Shown one piece after another: positions 22,617 through 34,867 of a DNA stretch of 64,000 nt (the first letter of the stretch is position 1; every line of letters starts with the position of its first letter). Made by a program: the position numbers and the translations under genes. The DNA is from Ailanthus altissimus (taxonomy: Eukaryota; Streptophyta; Magnoliopsida; Sapindales; Simaroubaceae), in the NCBI GenBank assembly GCA_946807835.1, contig OX327696.1, positions 5,840,501-5,904,500 on the forward strand. The letters are read 5' to 3'. The notes under the pieces are model-generated. The model did not search any database and had not been told where the DNA came from. It was given only the letters and a program-made list of their open reading frames with translations.

Positions 22617-24703
22617 AACTAATTTTGAAGATAGGTTAAAATTTCAAGTCGTTTTAAAACTAGGTTATTAGTTTAAGTTTAGTTAATATTTTGGTCTCTA
22701 TATCTTTCTCTCTTTGACGTCTAAGATATTGTCCACTCATATTTACCTTTGTCAGCCGCCATCCATTGTCCTTCACCGTCATTTATGTCGGTCTCAAACC
22801 AAGGAACTAAAATCATCATCAAAACTCAAAAAATGCTAACCGTTCATTATCCGCATTTGTCATCGAGAATCATCTAAACTTGCTAAAAGATCATCGGCCA
22901 CTTTGCATTCCGTGTCACCACCCCCACCAATAAACTCGGCATTTTCCAACAAATCCAACAAGACAAAAATTGAAGTCAATCAATGCACTAGTTCTAATTT
23001 ATTCAACATGGTGTCAACATGATACCATTTTAACAATGCCTATCAGTTTTTTATTTTTATACTTTCTAGTCGCAATTTTTGCATTAATATACTTGCATTT
23101 ACAACGGTTATTTACAATCTCTCTATCAATACATTTGCACTCACTGTGGCCATCTTTCTCAATTCGCTTGTCACTCCCTAATAATATTGTTACTCTTCGA
23201 CAATAATTGCCTCACTTCGACAGTAGCTTTCTCTTATGTGTGCCATTATAGATTTATTTATTTAAATATTTTATTATCTTCTTTTTGGTTTCCTTCTTAA
23301 TTTATTTTACAAACTCAAGTTGTTTCTTCATATATTAAGTTTGAGGAAAAGTATTAAATTTAGTACTAAATTAGGATACAAAATAAAATTTATTAGACTT
23401 AGTAGTTAAGAAAGTCAAGTAATCAAATACATGCGAAGGGTAGCTTAAGTAGGGTTGATAAAAAAAAATATGTCTACTATTTGAAAAAATCAAAATATAT
23501 ACAATAACAGACTTACTAATTAAAAAAGTCAAGAATATACAATATTAGACTTCCTTGACCTAATGACCAAGTCACTAAATGGGTGGAGATAATAGTTTGA
23601 CTAAAGTAAGGAAACGCATTTTGGACTTTAAAAAATCTTTTAGCATGGTATTTTTATTTTTTATTTTTAGCATAAAGTTGCAAACAAATTTGGTCTGTGG
23701 CATATATAGTAAAAATGTGAAGCCATTGAATTTTAGAGATAATATGAAATAAATTTTAAATTTATGTTATTTTAATTTCATAATTTTAAAATAACTGTAT
23801 CCTACAATAGAGATGCGAAGAAACCACACCATTATTATGGGGAAAAATATGATAAATAAGAAAAAATTAGAGGTTAAACAAATTTAGGTTCATAAACTAT
23901 AACGATATGGATTATTAATTATGTAATTACTTTATGTGTATAGCTTTTATATATATATATATATATGTTTGTGTTTATTTAGAATTAACAATTTTTTAAT
24001 AGAATAATAATTATTAAATTTAATTGTTAAATTTATGATTTAATAATATAATTAATTATTCTTAATAGTTAAATCATGAATTTAGAATATTGCGATTTGT
24101 AAAATTATAGTAATAATGAAGATTACTAAAATTGATTAGAATAAAGGGAATAAGAATGAAAATACAATAAAAATAGTAATAATAATAATTGAAGAGAACG
24201 TAAAAATAAACTAAATGAATGTGTTAGATATATTAATGAAAAAGAAAACACTAGAATACCAAAATAATTGTATAATTCATGAAAAGGTTTAGAATTTGTT
24301 ATTACATAAAATAAAAAACTATAGGTGTTTTTAGATGGGATAAAGATATTTATACCTCTAAAATTTAATTTAAAGACATTTTCATCAATTTATTTTTAAA
24401 ATTACCTAAAAACACTTTTTTGGCAATAATAATAATAAAATTTTAATTTACTATTGACATTATCATATTCAAAATTTTGTAATCTACAATTGATAATACT
24501 GTTTCATAAAAAGAAGTGTTAAAAAAAAATAAAAATTGGTGAAAGAAAAAAAAGCAAAATCTCTTTCATTAATTTTTAATCCATAGTTAAAATAAATAAT
24601 AAATAATAGTTGTAAAAGCATACCTTATATCCATTATTGATATTTGTTACCGTAACAACTATATTAAAATTTAATCATTGTTAAAAAAGTTTGAATTATA
24701 ATT
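22617..24703. other. Retroelement leader remnant and AT-rich DNA
   Basis: The first few hundred bases after the primer site look like a retroelement leader, but no gag or pol could be recognised. At 23395-23575 there are further degenerate copies of the 45-65 bp unit seen at 21885-22180, possibly the start of the second LTR. A TA run lies at 23947-23966. The 78-codon frame at 22970-23206 has no recognisable feature. Confidence 0.5.
23947..23966. repeat. AT dinucleotide microsatellite
   Basis: Ten uninterrupted TA units. Confidence 0.9.
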
Positions 24704-25512
24704 TGTTAGAGATTTGGTGATTTAACAATCTTGATTAAATAAAAATTGAAATGAATACTAAATAGGAGAGTTACAAGAAGTCTAGAATGTGTGAGATATA
24801 TATAGAGAAGTTTAGGATATGTGAGACACGAAGGAAAAAGCGAAACATGACTCGAAGACATGAAGGAAGCGAAGAAAACTCGCGAAGGAGGCACCAGGGC
24901 TAAGCGTCGCAGAGCTCAGCACAGAAACCCAAAAACCCAAGACCTCAATGCCACGGCTCCAGAGTCGGAAAATTTCTATTTTTGTGCAGGATTTTGAGTT
25001 TTGAAAAGTTTATGACTTTCAAAATAAGAGGACTCTTATCCAATAAGGAATAGGGTTAGTAGGCACGAAATAACCCCTATATAAACACTTGTAAACCCTT
25101 TAGTTAAGATTAAGTATTAAGAGAGACTCTAAAAGAATGGAAGAACTGGGTAGACACTAAGTACTTATGTATACTAGAGTGAAACTGTCGTTTGGGTATT
25201 CATTGTTCGTTGTAAAAAAATGGTACACTAAACACTAGGTCTTTTTTAAGGTTCTTCATTAGATTTTTCTTATAAAATCTCTAAGGAGTTAATAAGAGAG
25301 ATTAGAATTTTTGAATCTATCGTGGACGTAGGCAATTGGTCCAACCACTTAAGATTGTGTTGTACTCTTTTATATTCTGCTTTGAATTCTTGCTATTTTT
25401 TTTTATAAACAGATTATTCCGCTGTACATAAAGGTTAGGGTTTAATGTTGAACTTGAGATTCTTCACTTTAACCTAATCTCAAGAACGAGAAAGGTGATT
25501 ATTCCCTCAACA
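24704..25512 (+). mobile_element. Solo LTR, 809 bp, Copia-like
   Basis: Starts TGTTAGAGATTTGG and ends CCCTCAACA. The flanking 5-mers are TAATT (24699-24703) and TAGTT (25513-25517), a target duplication with one later change. It aligns end to end with the solo LTR at 53529-54365. It also shares the layout of the Copia LTRs here: a GC-rich island (24895-24970), a promoter-like region, then a GTGGACGTAGGCAA block at 25323-25336. Confidence 0.88.
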
Positions 25513-26782
25513 TAGTTTATATTACAATATTAATAATTTTATTAATGATTACCTCATTTTGTTCGTCCTCTAACTAAGGTCTTTAAACAAATTATTAATA
25601 CATATAAATATGACAAAAATTTCAAATAATTAAATTAAATAAATAATAAATAAAAATTTAATGAGAATTGGTAATTTTTAAAAAAAATAATAAAAGAATA
25701 GATCTTAAACACTCATACTTAATACATAACACCTATCAGAAAATTTTTAAAATTTAAATATAATTTAGTTTACAAAAGGTTCTTAATTCATTTACTACAT
25801 ATAAAACCGGGTTCAATTTTAAAAATAAATACATATTTGACAAAATATTATTGTGTTGTTACATAAATTAATACAATACTTCTTATATATTATAACTTGC
25901 TCATACTTGTTTATAAAGGTTGGATCGTTTAGAACATTTTTATAATTAGCTAATTCTACTATAACAGTTCATTAAAAAAAAACAAAAACTAATCCACAAC
26001 GCATCACAAAAAGATAAATTTGTTAATCAAGATTAATTATGAATAAAAATCTGGGTTAACACTTTTTGAGTTTGACCCTCAAAGTTTTAACAAAAACTAC
26101 ATATAGACCCATCTTTGTAAACTAAATAATAAATAAGCCTATTTTATAAAATATATAACTTATGCATTAGTTCATGAGGAATGACAACGAGGCGGGTCTA
26201 ATATTTTTTATTAGTTATAATTATAAAAATAATTATATTAGTTAAAATTAAAAATAGGTAAATACATCGTTGATCTAGAGCAAGTATGAGTATGTGTTTT
26301 TATTCCTTTTACGAGCCTTATTGTCATCTCTACATTTTGTTAAATTTATTTATTTTTATAAAAAAATATTATTTTTATACAAATATCTCATTATAAATGA
26401 AATGTATAAATATCTCATTATAACTGTCTCATTACAATTATAATTATCAAATTAAAATTGCACAATTATTAAATTATAATTGATTCTAATAAATAAAAAA
26501 AATAGAACTCTTTGACTTCTCCGAGGACTTGAATTCTTACTTAGACAAAATAAATGAGTGGAAAAAAAATAGGTTTTAATAAAAAATAAGCTAAGAATTT
26601 GAGTTTTTTTATTAAATAATATTAACCAAAAAGGTGTAAATATTATTCATTTTGTGAAATGAAGTTTATTTATTATTTATTTTATGAAAAAGATTCATTT
26701 GTATTTCTCTAACTTAAAGCCTAAAAGTATTTATCGAGGCAGGCAGGATGAGATCCAGTTTAGTTATAAGAGGCTGCGACGT
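25513..26782. other. AT-rich spacer before the cereblon gene
   Basis: No gene or clear mobile element. The distal promoter of the gene at 26947 would lie at the right end of this stretch. Confidence 0.6.
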
Positions 26783-26800
26783 TGGGCCCGTCAGGCCCAC
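26783..26800 (+). promoter_or_regulatory. Paired GGCCC (TCP / site II-like) promoter elements
   Basis: TGGGCCCGTCAGGCCCAC holds two GGCCC cores, about 150 bp before the cereblon start codon. In plants such site II elements are bound by TCP factors and are common in housekeeping promoters. The match is by sequence only. Confidence 0.55.
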
Positions 26801-26946
26801 TACCACTCATAGTGCTTACTAGAGATTTCATTCGGAGTGACAGAAAAAAAAGGATGGCACCAAATTATAACGGTGATCGTAGTAATTGCTCCCAAATCCA
26901 ATCGTTTCGAATCAAAACGCAGTGAAGAATCGAAACATCTACAGAA

Positions 26947-29900
26947 ATGGAAGACGATGAAATACTGGAAAGAGAGAGGCGCCAGATCGAGCATATTCGA
27001 CAGCTTGATTTCGAGGAATTGCAGGTCGAGGAAGTCGACGAGTATCACGATTCGTCCGACGACGAACTCGATGCCATGTAAGCACCATCGCCATATAATA
27101 ATTTCTTTCTCTTTTCACAATTTGACTGAATAGTCATCGCTTCGCTTTAATCAATCATCTAATAATCGCCACTCATTATCTTAATTTCTACGTGTTTTAA
27201 GTATTATTCTATGCCCGGGTTTTGATATTGAAACTCATGCGTGTAGCGTCGAAATGTTTAGTTTAATATTTGCTATTTATTAAATGCTAAAATTGTTGAA
27301 ATTTGAGGTGTTTACTTAGTTAAAGCATTTTAAATATTTAAATTGGTTAAATTGTTACGGTGTATGGATAATTTGCTTGTTTTTGTTAGTTTTTCCTAGT
27401 AATTCGATAAAATCGAGCGTTTCTTTGAACTCTTTTGTGACAATTGTAAAATACGGTGTTGTAGCTATTATGAGCTTCCAACTTTGTAGTAATAATTTTG
27501 TTATTGATTACAGTGACCCTGACCCGGCCAATCAATTTACTTTTGACACCTGTTTGGCTTCGTTACATACATATCTTGGTGGTAAGTATGTGGGTACTTA
27601 CTTTCTCCTCTGTTTGCTATTCAAAGTCAAATCATTTAAGGTTTACTAATGTCGCTTAAGCGTAATAGAGGTTGACGACACCCATCATAGAATGGCTTTC
27701 TTGGAAGGGGGTGTCATTCTTACCCTCCCATTGTTCTATCTTGAAGGTACTTGTTTGCATGTTTTAATTTATTATCCTTATTATTTAAGTTGATTGTGGA
27801 AGTGATTCAGCTTCAGTCTCTTGCTTAATTTGTTTTCAGCACTAGTTATAGTTCTAGTGGGATGCGGTAATCATCTGTTGGGGATTTAAGGATGTTTTGG
27901 TATTTATTAAAATTATATATATGTGTCAGTGTGTGTTTGAAATAATGGGAAGTGAAAACTATACTTGTTCATTTGTTTATTTATTTTGGGCAAATACATT
28001 TGTGGTTTCCCCTATTTGTTAAAGGGAAAAAAAATAATAAGTTGCTTTTCTGCAATCTCTGCTTTACAAAATGTGTAGCGACTCTAATCTTTTAGGAGTA
28101 TGGGGCTGGTAGGAGGGGATGTGAATTCATGGTTACCATAATCATTGACTTTAGTTATGCTCACATCACCATGTGATATCTTTTTCTTTTTTGTTCTGTT
28201 TAGCATGTCAAACTCAAATGTCAGTCAATTAACAAACTTCATAAATCCACATATTTGGAGGCCTAAAGACTTAGTTGTGTAGATTAAGAGCAGTAAGGTT
28301 TCTCATGTTTGTATTGTGTTATCTTTGTTGTGGGGATGCCTTAGGCTTCTTCATTCTATTGTTCTCATGTTTAATTGTTCCTTACTTGAAAAGTCTGACT
28401 TTGTTGTTGGATGCTTTGTTAGGGGTTGTTCTTTTTCCTGGGGCCACCCTTCCTCTAAGAGTTCTTCAACCCAATTTTATAGCTACCATGGAGAGAGCCC
28501 TGAGCCACGTTGATGCCCCTTGTACTATAGGGGTGGTAGGTGAACCCTCCATCACTTGTTTTATTTTTACTTTTTAGTGGGATTCTTTTCCACGGTATTA
28601 TTTGAATGAGAGTTTTGATATGTTTTTCAGGTTCGTGTTTACAGGGATCCTGATAATGGACGGATTAGGTTCACGAATACTGGGACAATTGCAGAGGTTT
28701 AATATCTGAACCGTACTGATCTGTAGTATTCATCATCTGATAATTCTTGAACAAATTCTCAGTATAATTCTTTTGCTTATTTGATGGTTAAATTTTTCAA
28801 CTTAGAGTTTCATTTTTTTCTTCTGGTCAATGATGGTCTATACTTCAGGCGCATTTTCTTTACTTCCCTTGGACATTCTAACCCAATTATAAACCTAGTG
28901 GCATGGTCTTAGTTTTTTATATTTTATTTCTAAAATCATCTCAAGTTTTGTCTAAAATGTTGAAGACTTAATTTTGATGTTTCTATTGGCCTCACCATAA
29001 AAGAAGCTGGCCCCAATTCTTGCTGTGGTGCTTATGTGCAATAGTTCATTTTCACAGATTCGGCAATACCGAAGATTGGAAGATGGTTCGCTCAATGTGG
29101 TAACTCGTGGGCAACAGAGGTTTCATCTGAAACGCCGTTGGATTGATGTGGAAGGAGTGGTTAGAATTATTTTTTATAAAAATATTCACAAGCTTTTCTT
29201 TAAGGCGGGCTGCGTTTATTTTATGAGGCTAATATAGAAAATTTTCATCTACCTAGCCATGTGGAGAGGGCCAAATTATTCAGGAAGATATACCGTTAAG
29301 GGTCCCACAAGATGCATTTGAAAATTTGGGATCTTTGAAAATCCAGAGACGCTCACAAACACAGCCTTCAACTTCTTCACCACGCGGATACAGGAATAGG
29401 GACAATGACTCAGAGCCAAATTCAGAAAGCTTTAAGAGTGAGCTTTCACCAACAAAAAGGAGGATCCACCAGTCTGCTATTGACTCTGTCAACGGGTGTG
29501 AGATAATGGACGAATCAACAAGCACTGATGATGATCGATTTGTGTATCAGTCAGACTTTCGATCTAGATCTAGTCCTAATGTCTCCAAGTCCATAGGAAA
29601 TCGAAAACAAAGTGCAGATGTTGGCCTAAGAATTGGAAAGGGTTCCATATTGGGAAGGCAATCTCATAGCGGAGAAGATTCGAAAATGTACTTTAAAAAT
29701 GAGTTACGCCAGTTTCGTAGAACATCAAGAGCATTCTGGCCCTACTGGGTATACTGTATGTATGACACCTATTCTCTTTCTCAAAGGGCAGCAGGTGATT
29801 TAATCTTTTTTTTTTGGTTTCTTTTTTTCCCAACGTTAATATGCAAGTGCACTTAGTTTGTTTGCTCCAGTATCATAGCTTTTGATCCCTTCCCGAAGCA

Positions 29901-31572
29901 TTTAAAACCATTATTACTGTTACCATTATTATTTATATAATATGTGTATTATAAGTTGTCACTAATGAGATGAAGCTGTGGAGCTTATTTTTTATTTTGT
30001 AAACCAGTTTTTTAGCTATTTTCTTCTTTACTTTTTATTTTTATTTTCTTTTAATATAATTCATGTTGTTTAATTAAGCATTTAGTTTTTGCGATTAGGG
30101 GAAACCATTTGTCCTAGAGGCAAAAGAGGGGATGTGTTTCTCTCTGATTGCTCTTTCTTTGTGTTGATTAGGTGTTGGAGTTAACATTTCTTTTCATCAC
30201 TCGCTGCTGCTCATGGTTTTGTGCTATGTTTTACAGATAAGTGGAAACAAATAGTTGGAGCACCCAGTATGGATGGTTTTGTGAATAAACCAGATCTCTT
30301 GTCGTTTTATATTGCCAGTAAAATACCTGTCTCTGTATCTACAAGACAAGAGCTTTTGGAGATTGATGGTGTTTCATATAGATTGCGCCGAGAAATTGAA
30401 TTACTTGAGAGTTTTGATATTCTTCGATGTAAAACCTGTGAGGTAATATTATATTATTCCACAAAATAATCGGTGTGTGGGTGGGTGAGTGTACAGCTGT
30501 GCCCTTGTGGTTCCTGCTAAATATACAAGCACAGATGCTGACAAAGACCTCGCTGATGAGTTCGTCTTAATTTTATTTTGTGCAGGTTGAAATTGCAAGA
30601 CGAAGAGATATGCTGGTGATGTCTAGTGAAGGTCCTCTTGGGGCTTACGTGAACCCACATGGTTGTGTACATGAGATAATGACTCTCTATAAAGCACATG
30701 GCTTAGCACTTCATGATCGACCATATACAGAATACAGCTGGTTTCCTGGGTATGAGCTCATCCTTCTTTCCTTTGTCAAAATGAACTATTGTAAAACTTT
30801 AACCAATCTGTGCTGTGGAGCCATGATAATTGTGTGGAAGTTTAGAGTTTTTGGGCAGCTAATAATGTTATGAAATGAAATTGGTATCTCTCATCATCTT
30901 TACTTGTCCCTCACATTATAAGTATTGTAAGGTTCCGTTTTCAGTTACAGGCTTCATATGGTTAATGTCTGAGTCCTTTGGCTCCAGTGGCTATATTGGG
31001 TTTGAGTGAAATTTCACCATGGGATATTGAGCAGCCAATTTGTTTTAAAGGAAATAAGAAAGAAAAAACAAATAGCAACGAAATGGTTTCATGGGCTTTC
31101 TGAACAATGAAAATGGTTTTCGAATCAGTCACTAAACATGGTTTCATGGGTGTTCTAAAAGAAATGGTAATTTTTAGTTAGTAACTAGGGACTTTCAGTT
31201 AAAAGTGCTCTGTATCAGAAATTTTAATGTTGAATTAGTGGACAAAACTGCAATGACTAGTAATTACGAGATTAATTTGAAGCCACTGAGTTAATAGCAG
31301 GATTCATTTTTTGACTCGGAATTTGGTTGCATATATTATGGGCATGCTGTTTATGTATTTATAATGTCTATGCCAGCAGTTTTTGAGCTGCAGAACTAAT
31401 TGAGGCTGCGATTGTGACGGCCATATTTTGCAGGTATGCCTGGACTATTGCAAGTTGTAGCAGTTGTGAAACCCACATGGGATGGCTCTTTACTGCCACA
31501 AAGAAGAGCTTGAAGCCTAAATCATTTTGGGGGATACGCAGTTCCCAAGTTGCCGAAACATCCCAAGCTTAG
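26947..31572 (+). CDS. CRBN: Cereblon orthologue (LON-like N domain plus CULT domain), ten exons
   Basis: Predicted substrate receptor of a CUL4-DDB1 ubiquitin ligase. Exons by eye: 26947-27077, 27514-27581, 27669-27746, 28423-28535, 28631-28696, 29058-29159, 29269-29794, 30237-30442, 30586-30749, 31434-31572. All introns are GT-AG and the sum is 1593 nt, exactly 530 codons plus TAG, so the frame stays open. Domains: acidic N-terminus; LON-like N domain (about 67-220) with Leu-Phe-Pro-Gly-Ala-Thr-Leu-Pro-Leu-Arg-Val; a Ser-rich variable linker in exon 7; a helical part with Phe-Trp-Pro-x-Trp-Val-Tyr; CULT domain with zinc ligands Cys426, Cys429, Cys493 and Cys496 and the cage Trp482, Trp488 and Trp502. 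The spacing of these equals that of human Trp380/386/400 and Cys391/394. The length is close to that of known plant cereblons. Exon 3 (acceptor AATAG) and exon 5 (donor GTTTAA) have weaker splice sites. The 90-codon frame at 27377-27649 is intron read-through around exon 2. Confidence 0.93.
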
Positions 31573-32489
31573 ACATTTTGAACTGTTGAAAACTTGCTTT
31601 AGTCACCATGTAATGAGCTCAATGTGTAGAGATACTGCAGATATTTTGGGGATTTCTGGGTATGCTTTTTTCCCCAAAAATAAAATAAAATAAATGTCTT
31701 GGATAATCATAGTGTATTGCTCGCTGTTAAATTCATATGCTATATGGGCATTGATCTTTCATAGTGACATGAATCTAGCAAAGTGGGGGTACTACATCGG
31801 AGTACCCAAGACTTGCACAAAAAGAGAAAGTCACGACATGTGAAATGGACGAATAGTTTTGGGATAATCATAATCATTAACATTTTAGGAAGTGCAGAGA
31901 AAGAGTTGGACAAGCGAACTGGCTTGAAAGCTAAGAGGCAAAATAACTGCATCTACTTGTCATCGGCTGGATGTTAAGAGGCAAAATCATATTTCTCCTT
32001 GGTTTTACACAATGCATCATGTTCTTAAAATTTGTAGACTTATCCCTTTTTGATACTTCTTGATGTTTAAGCCATTTGTGCAGGTGAGGTTGACAATTGG
32101 TTCTGTGTAGATTCGGATTGGGATATTGTATATAACCATCGGTATTCTATTTTGAAATCTTACTAAAATCGAATTCCGGCATGTTTGTAACTTCTGGAGA
32201 CATTTATTTTTATTGTTTGATGAGTAAGATCAGTCTAACTAATGTTTTGCTCGTAGTTTCCAACACATGTATGGTTCATTAGAGGTGGGATGATATGGCC
32301 CATGGGATCTCTACAGGCGGTCAAGTCTATAGAGGATCAGCTTCCATGTTCATGTCATCAGGTACTAGTGGTGTCTGATTATCAGCTGAATTTGTGGGAG
32401 TTTCCATCTAAATTGGTGTTGTCTCAACATGTGATGTTGATGTGGCTTATCATTACTAGTACCTACACTTGTTAGTTCTTTCTTCAGAC
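31573..32489. other. Cereblon 3' region and spacer
   Basis: Probable 3' UTR, with AATAAAATAAAA-type poly(A) signal candidates near 31678-31692, followed by unassigned sequence. Frames at 31740-31977 and 32290-32475 show nothing recognisable. Confidence 0.5.
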
Positions 32490-34079
32490 AAAGCATCAGA
32501 GAGAAAATATGTTGCCTCCATGAGTTGTATTGGTTTGTCCCAGAAGATCAACATGAACATATTCTATCAACCAAGAAGATCAATCTCTGTCTAGCAACTC
32601 CTTAGCCCTCAAGGTTCCAAGTTTAGAGTTGAGTCTATGTTGCTTCCTTATAGTACAATGTTCACAAAAGCTCAGATTTGTAAACTTTCCAGCTCCAATC
32701 AACCAAGATGCATTAAACTTGATTCTCTGATATGTCCTAATCTCCTATACCAAAACTCTATTTGGTCATAACCTATATGAGCAGCAATAACAACTGAATC
32801 AGTCACTGTAGTACCTTACAAGATATAAAGTCCCTTCTGGTTGATGCCTTTTATCATCATCACGGAACCCTTGGAAAATTTCAATTATCCACCTTCAATC
32901 TTGCAAATATAACCTGATTCATCAAACATCCCAAGAGAAATTAAATTTCTCTTCAAATTAGGCACGTCTGATATTGTTCAGTATCTTTATCATTCTATCA
33001 TGCATCTTGATGGCAATGGTTTTAATACTAACCACTTTGTAGAATGATTGTTTTCCATTAACACCCTACCACCTTCAATCTTCTCATATGTATCAAATCA
33101 ATCTATATTGAGACTCATATGATAAGTACTATACGGAATCAAGCACCCAATCTTTTGAATTTTTCTCAATACAGTAAGTGCATCTAAATTTTCATACTTC
33201 TCCCTGGCAACAACTTCACTATTTTCTGGTCTTTTATGATTTTTCTTTTTGATTCTCTCATAACAGTTCTTCTTGAAGTGCCTTTTTTTGCCATAATAAT
33301 AACACTTCTTAGAACTTGATATTGACTTGGATCTTGATTTTTGCCTATGTTTTTACGTTTACCAAATTCTCTCTTATCAATCATTCCCCTTAAATATCCT
33401 ATACCACTCTACCCCATTTATGTTTTCAACTTTTGTTTCTTAGATCTGAGAGCAGATAAGTAATTATCAAGAGTCAACTCTTGTTTCTTAGATCTGAGAG
33501 CAGATAAGCAATTACCAAGTGTCAATGACTCTCTACTATACTTGATTGTTGTTTTTTCTTTATAAATTGAGGGTAAATAATCAGCAAGATAATTGCTTAA
33601 TTTTCATATGTGATAGTCTCTCCAGTATTAGTAAGATCTATATAGATTTTTTTTTTTGAATTCATTCAGATTCTCTTCAAGATTCTTGGAGAGATCTATT
33701 CTGAACCAAACTGTCTTCCTTTCAATAGAATCTTGCTAGACAGAGATTTTAAAATGTAAAAGAATTTGAGTTTATTCCATAGATCTCTTGCTGATATTTC
33801 CTCATTCACTTGCCTTAAAACGTTATCTAACAACTGCAGAATAATGGTACTGAATATATTCTCATCCATCTCAGCTTTCTAATTAAGGGTTATTGTTGGG
33901 GAAATTTTCTTGGGTCTGATAAAGCCTTGACAATCTTTTATTGAACCAACAAAGCCCTAATCTTCTTCTGCTAGAGACTAAAGTCTCTACTTCTATTAAA
34001 CTTGTTCATCTCAAATCTAGTAGCATTCATCTTGATCTTGAATTTTGCTTTAAAGAATCTTTGACCAGTTTTATGAACC
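32490..34079 (-). pseudogene. Copia gag to integrase remnant, minus strand
   Basis: Read on the minus strand from 34079: a gag UBN2-like block (about 33850-33650, Leu-Trp-Asn-Lys-Leu), a nucleocapsid zinc knuckle near 33310-33240 (Cys-Tyr-Tyr-Tyr-Gly-Lys-Lys-Gly-His...Cys, second Cys lost), protease and GAG-pre-integrase stretches (33180-32900, with Asn-Leu-Ile-Ser-Leu-Gly), then integrase zinc region traces ending near 32490. There are many stops and shifts. No reverse transcriptase or 3' LTR was found to the left, so the element is truncated next to the cereblon gene. It differs from the 10.4-kb Copia. Confidence 0.75.
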
Positions 34080-34092
34080 AGACTTTGATAAC
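34080..34092 (-). promoter_or_regulatory. Primer-binding site of the minus-strand Copia remnant
   Basis: On the minus strand this reads TTATCAAAGTCTG, three bases inside the LTR; the usual form is TGGTATCAAAGTC/TGG. Confidence 0.65.
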
Positions 34093-34094
34093 GT

Positions 34095-34867
34095 TGTTAG
34101 AAAACGATCAACACAAGTTTATCAAGCAACCAATCAAGATTAATCGCCAATGGAAACAAACAAACAACCCCGAAGAAAGAAATTGATAACTAAATTATAA
34201 CATTTAAGATTCAAGATCACAGCCACATCAAATGCGCAATAATTTATAGTGATTCGATTCTTGAATGAACACATCCACTTTCGAGCATGTCACGGCTCAG
34301 TAATCCACTAAATCATCAATGGTGTAAAAAAAATTACAATCTCAAAATCAAAGATTACATGAACTAGAATTTCTCTCTCTAAAAACAAGAATGAGAACTT
34401 CTCTCACTAAAACTCAAAGAATGAAATCACCAGAATTTAATATCCCTAGAACTTGTGAACTCTCTATAGCTACTAAACCTAGCAGTCTCTTTTTTGTAGA
34501 ATAATCGATCTTAAACTTAATGATATGAAAAGTTCTGATTAATTCCGGAAGTGAGATCAGAGAGAGAGAGAGAGTTGAACCGTGAGAAATTGATTCCTTT
34601 TCAATGATTTCAAATGTACCACAAGTCAAAACAATGTCGTCCTCGTTGGTTCCAAACATCCAAAAATAATTAAACTGAAGTCCTTTCATATTTCCTGAAT
34701 GACTTCTCCGGATATCACTTTTGTATAATTACCTTCGGATTCTAAAACTTCCAGGTTTATGCAATTTACACCTCAAAATACTTCCACACTTGTAAAGGTA
34801 CTTGTAGAATCTAAGAAGTTATGAAACCTAGTGTATGAAAGAATGATTCTCAAGAACTATGTTGACA
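34095..34867 (-). repeat. 5' LTR of the minus-strand Copia remnant
   Basis: 773 bp. On the minus strand it begins TGTCAACATAG and ends TCTAACA, followed by the primer site and gag. A GA run (34560-34574) lies inside. The partner LTR is absent, so no duplication can be checked, and the outer end is the best TG candidate rather than proven. Confidence 0.65.
34560..34574. repeat. GA dinucleotide microsatellite
   Basis: Seven to eight GA units inside the LTR at 34095-34867. Confidence 0.85.

Noticed and set aside
22970..23206. 78-codon hydrophobic frame
   Set aside because: Leu/Ser/Phe-rich chance frame in T-rich retroelement leader; no family match seen.
27377..27649. 90-codon open frame as a separate gene
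   Set aside because: It is intron sequence plus exon 2 of the cereblon gene.
28275..28577. 100-codon open frame as a gene
   Set aside because: It contains cereblon exon 4 (28423-28535), with intron read on either side.
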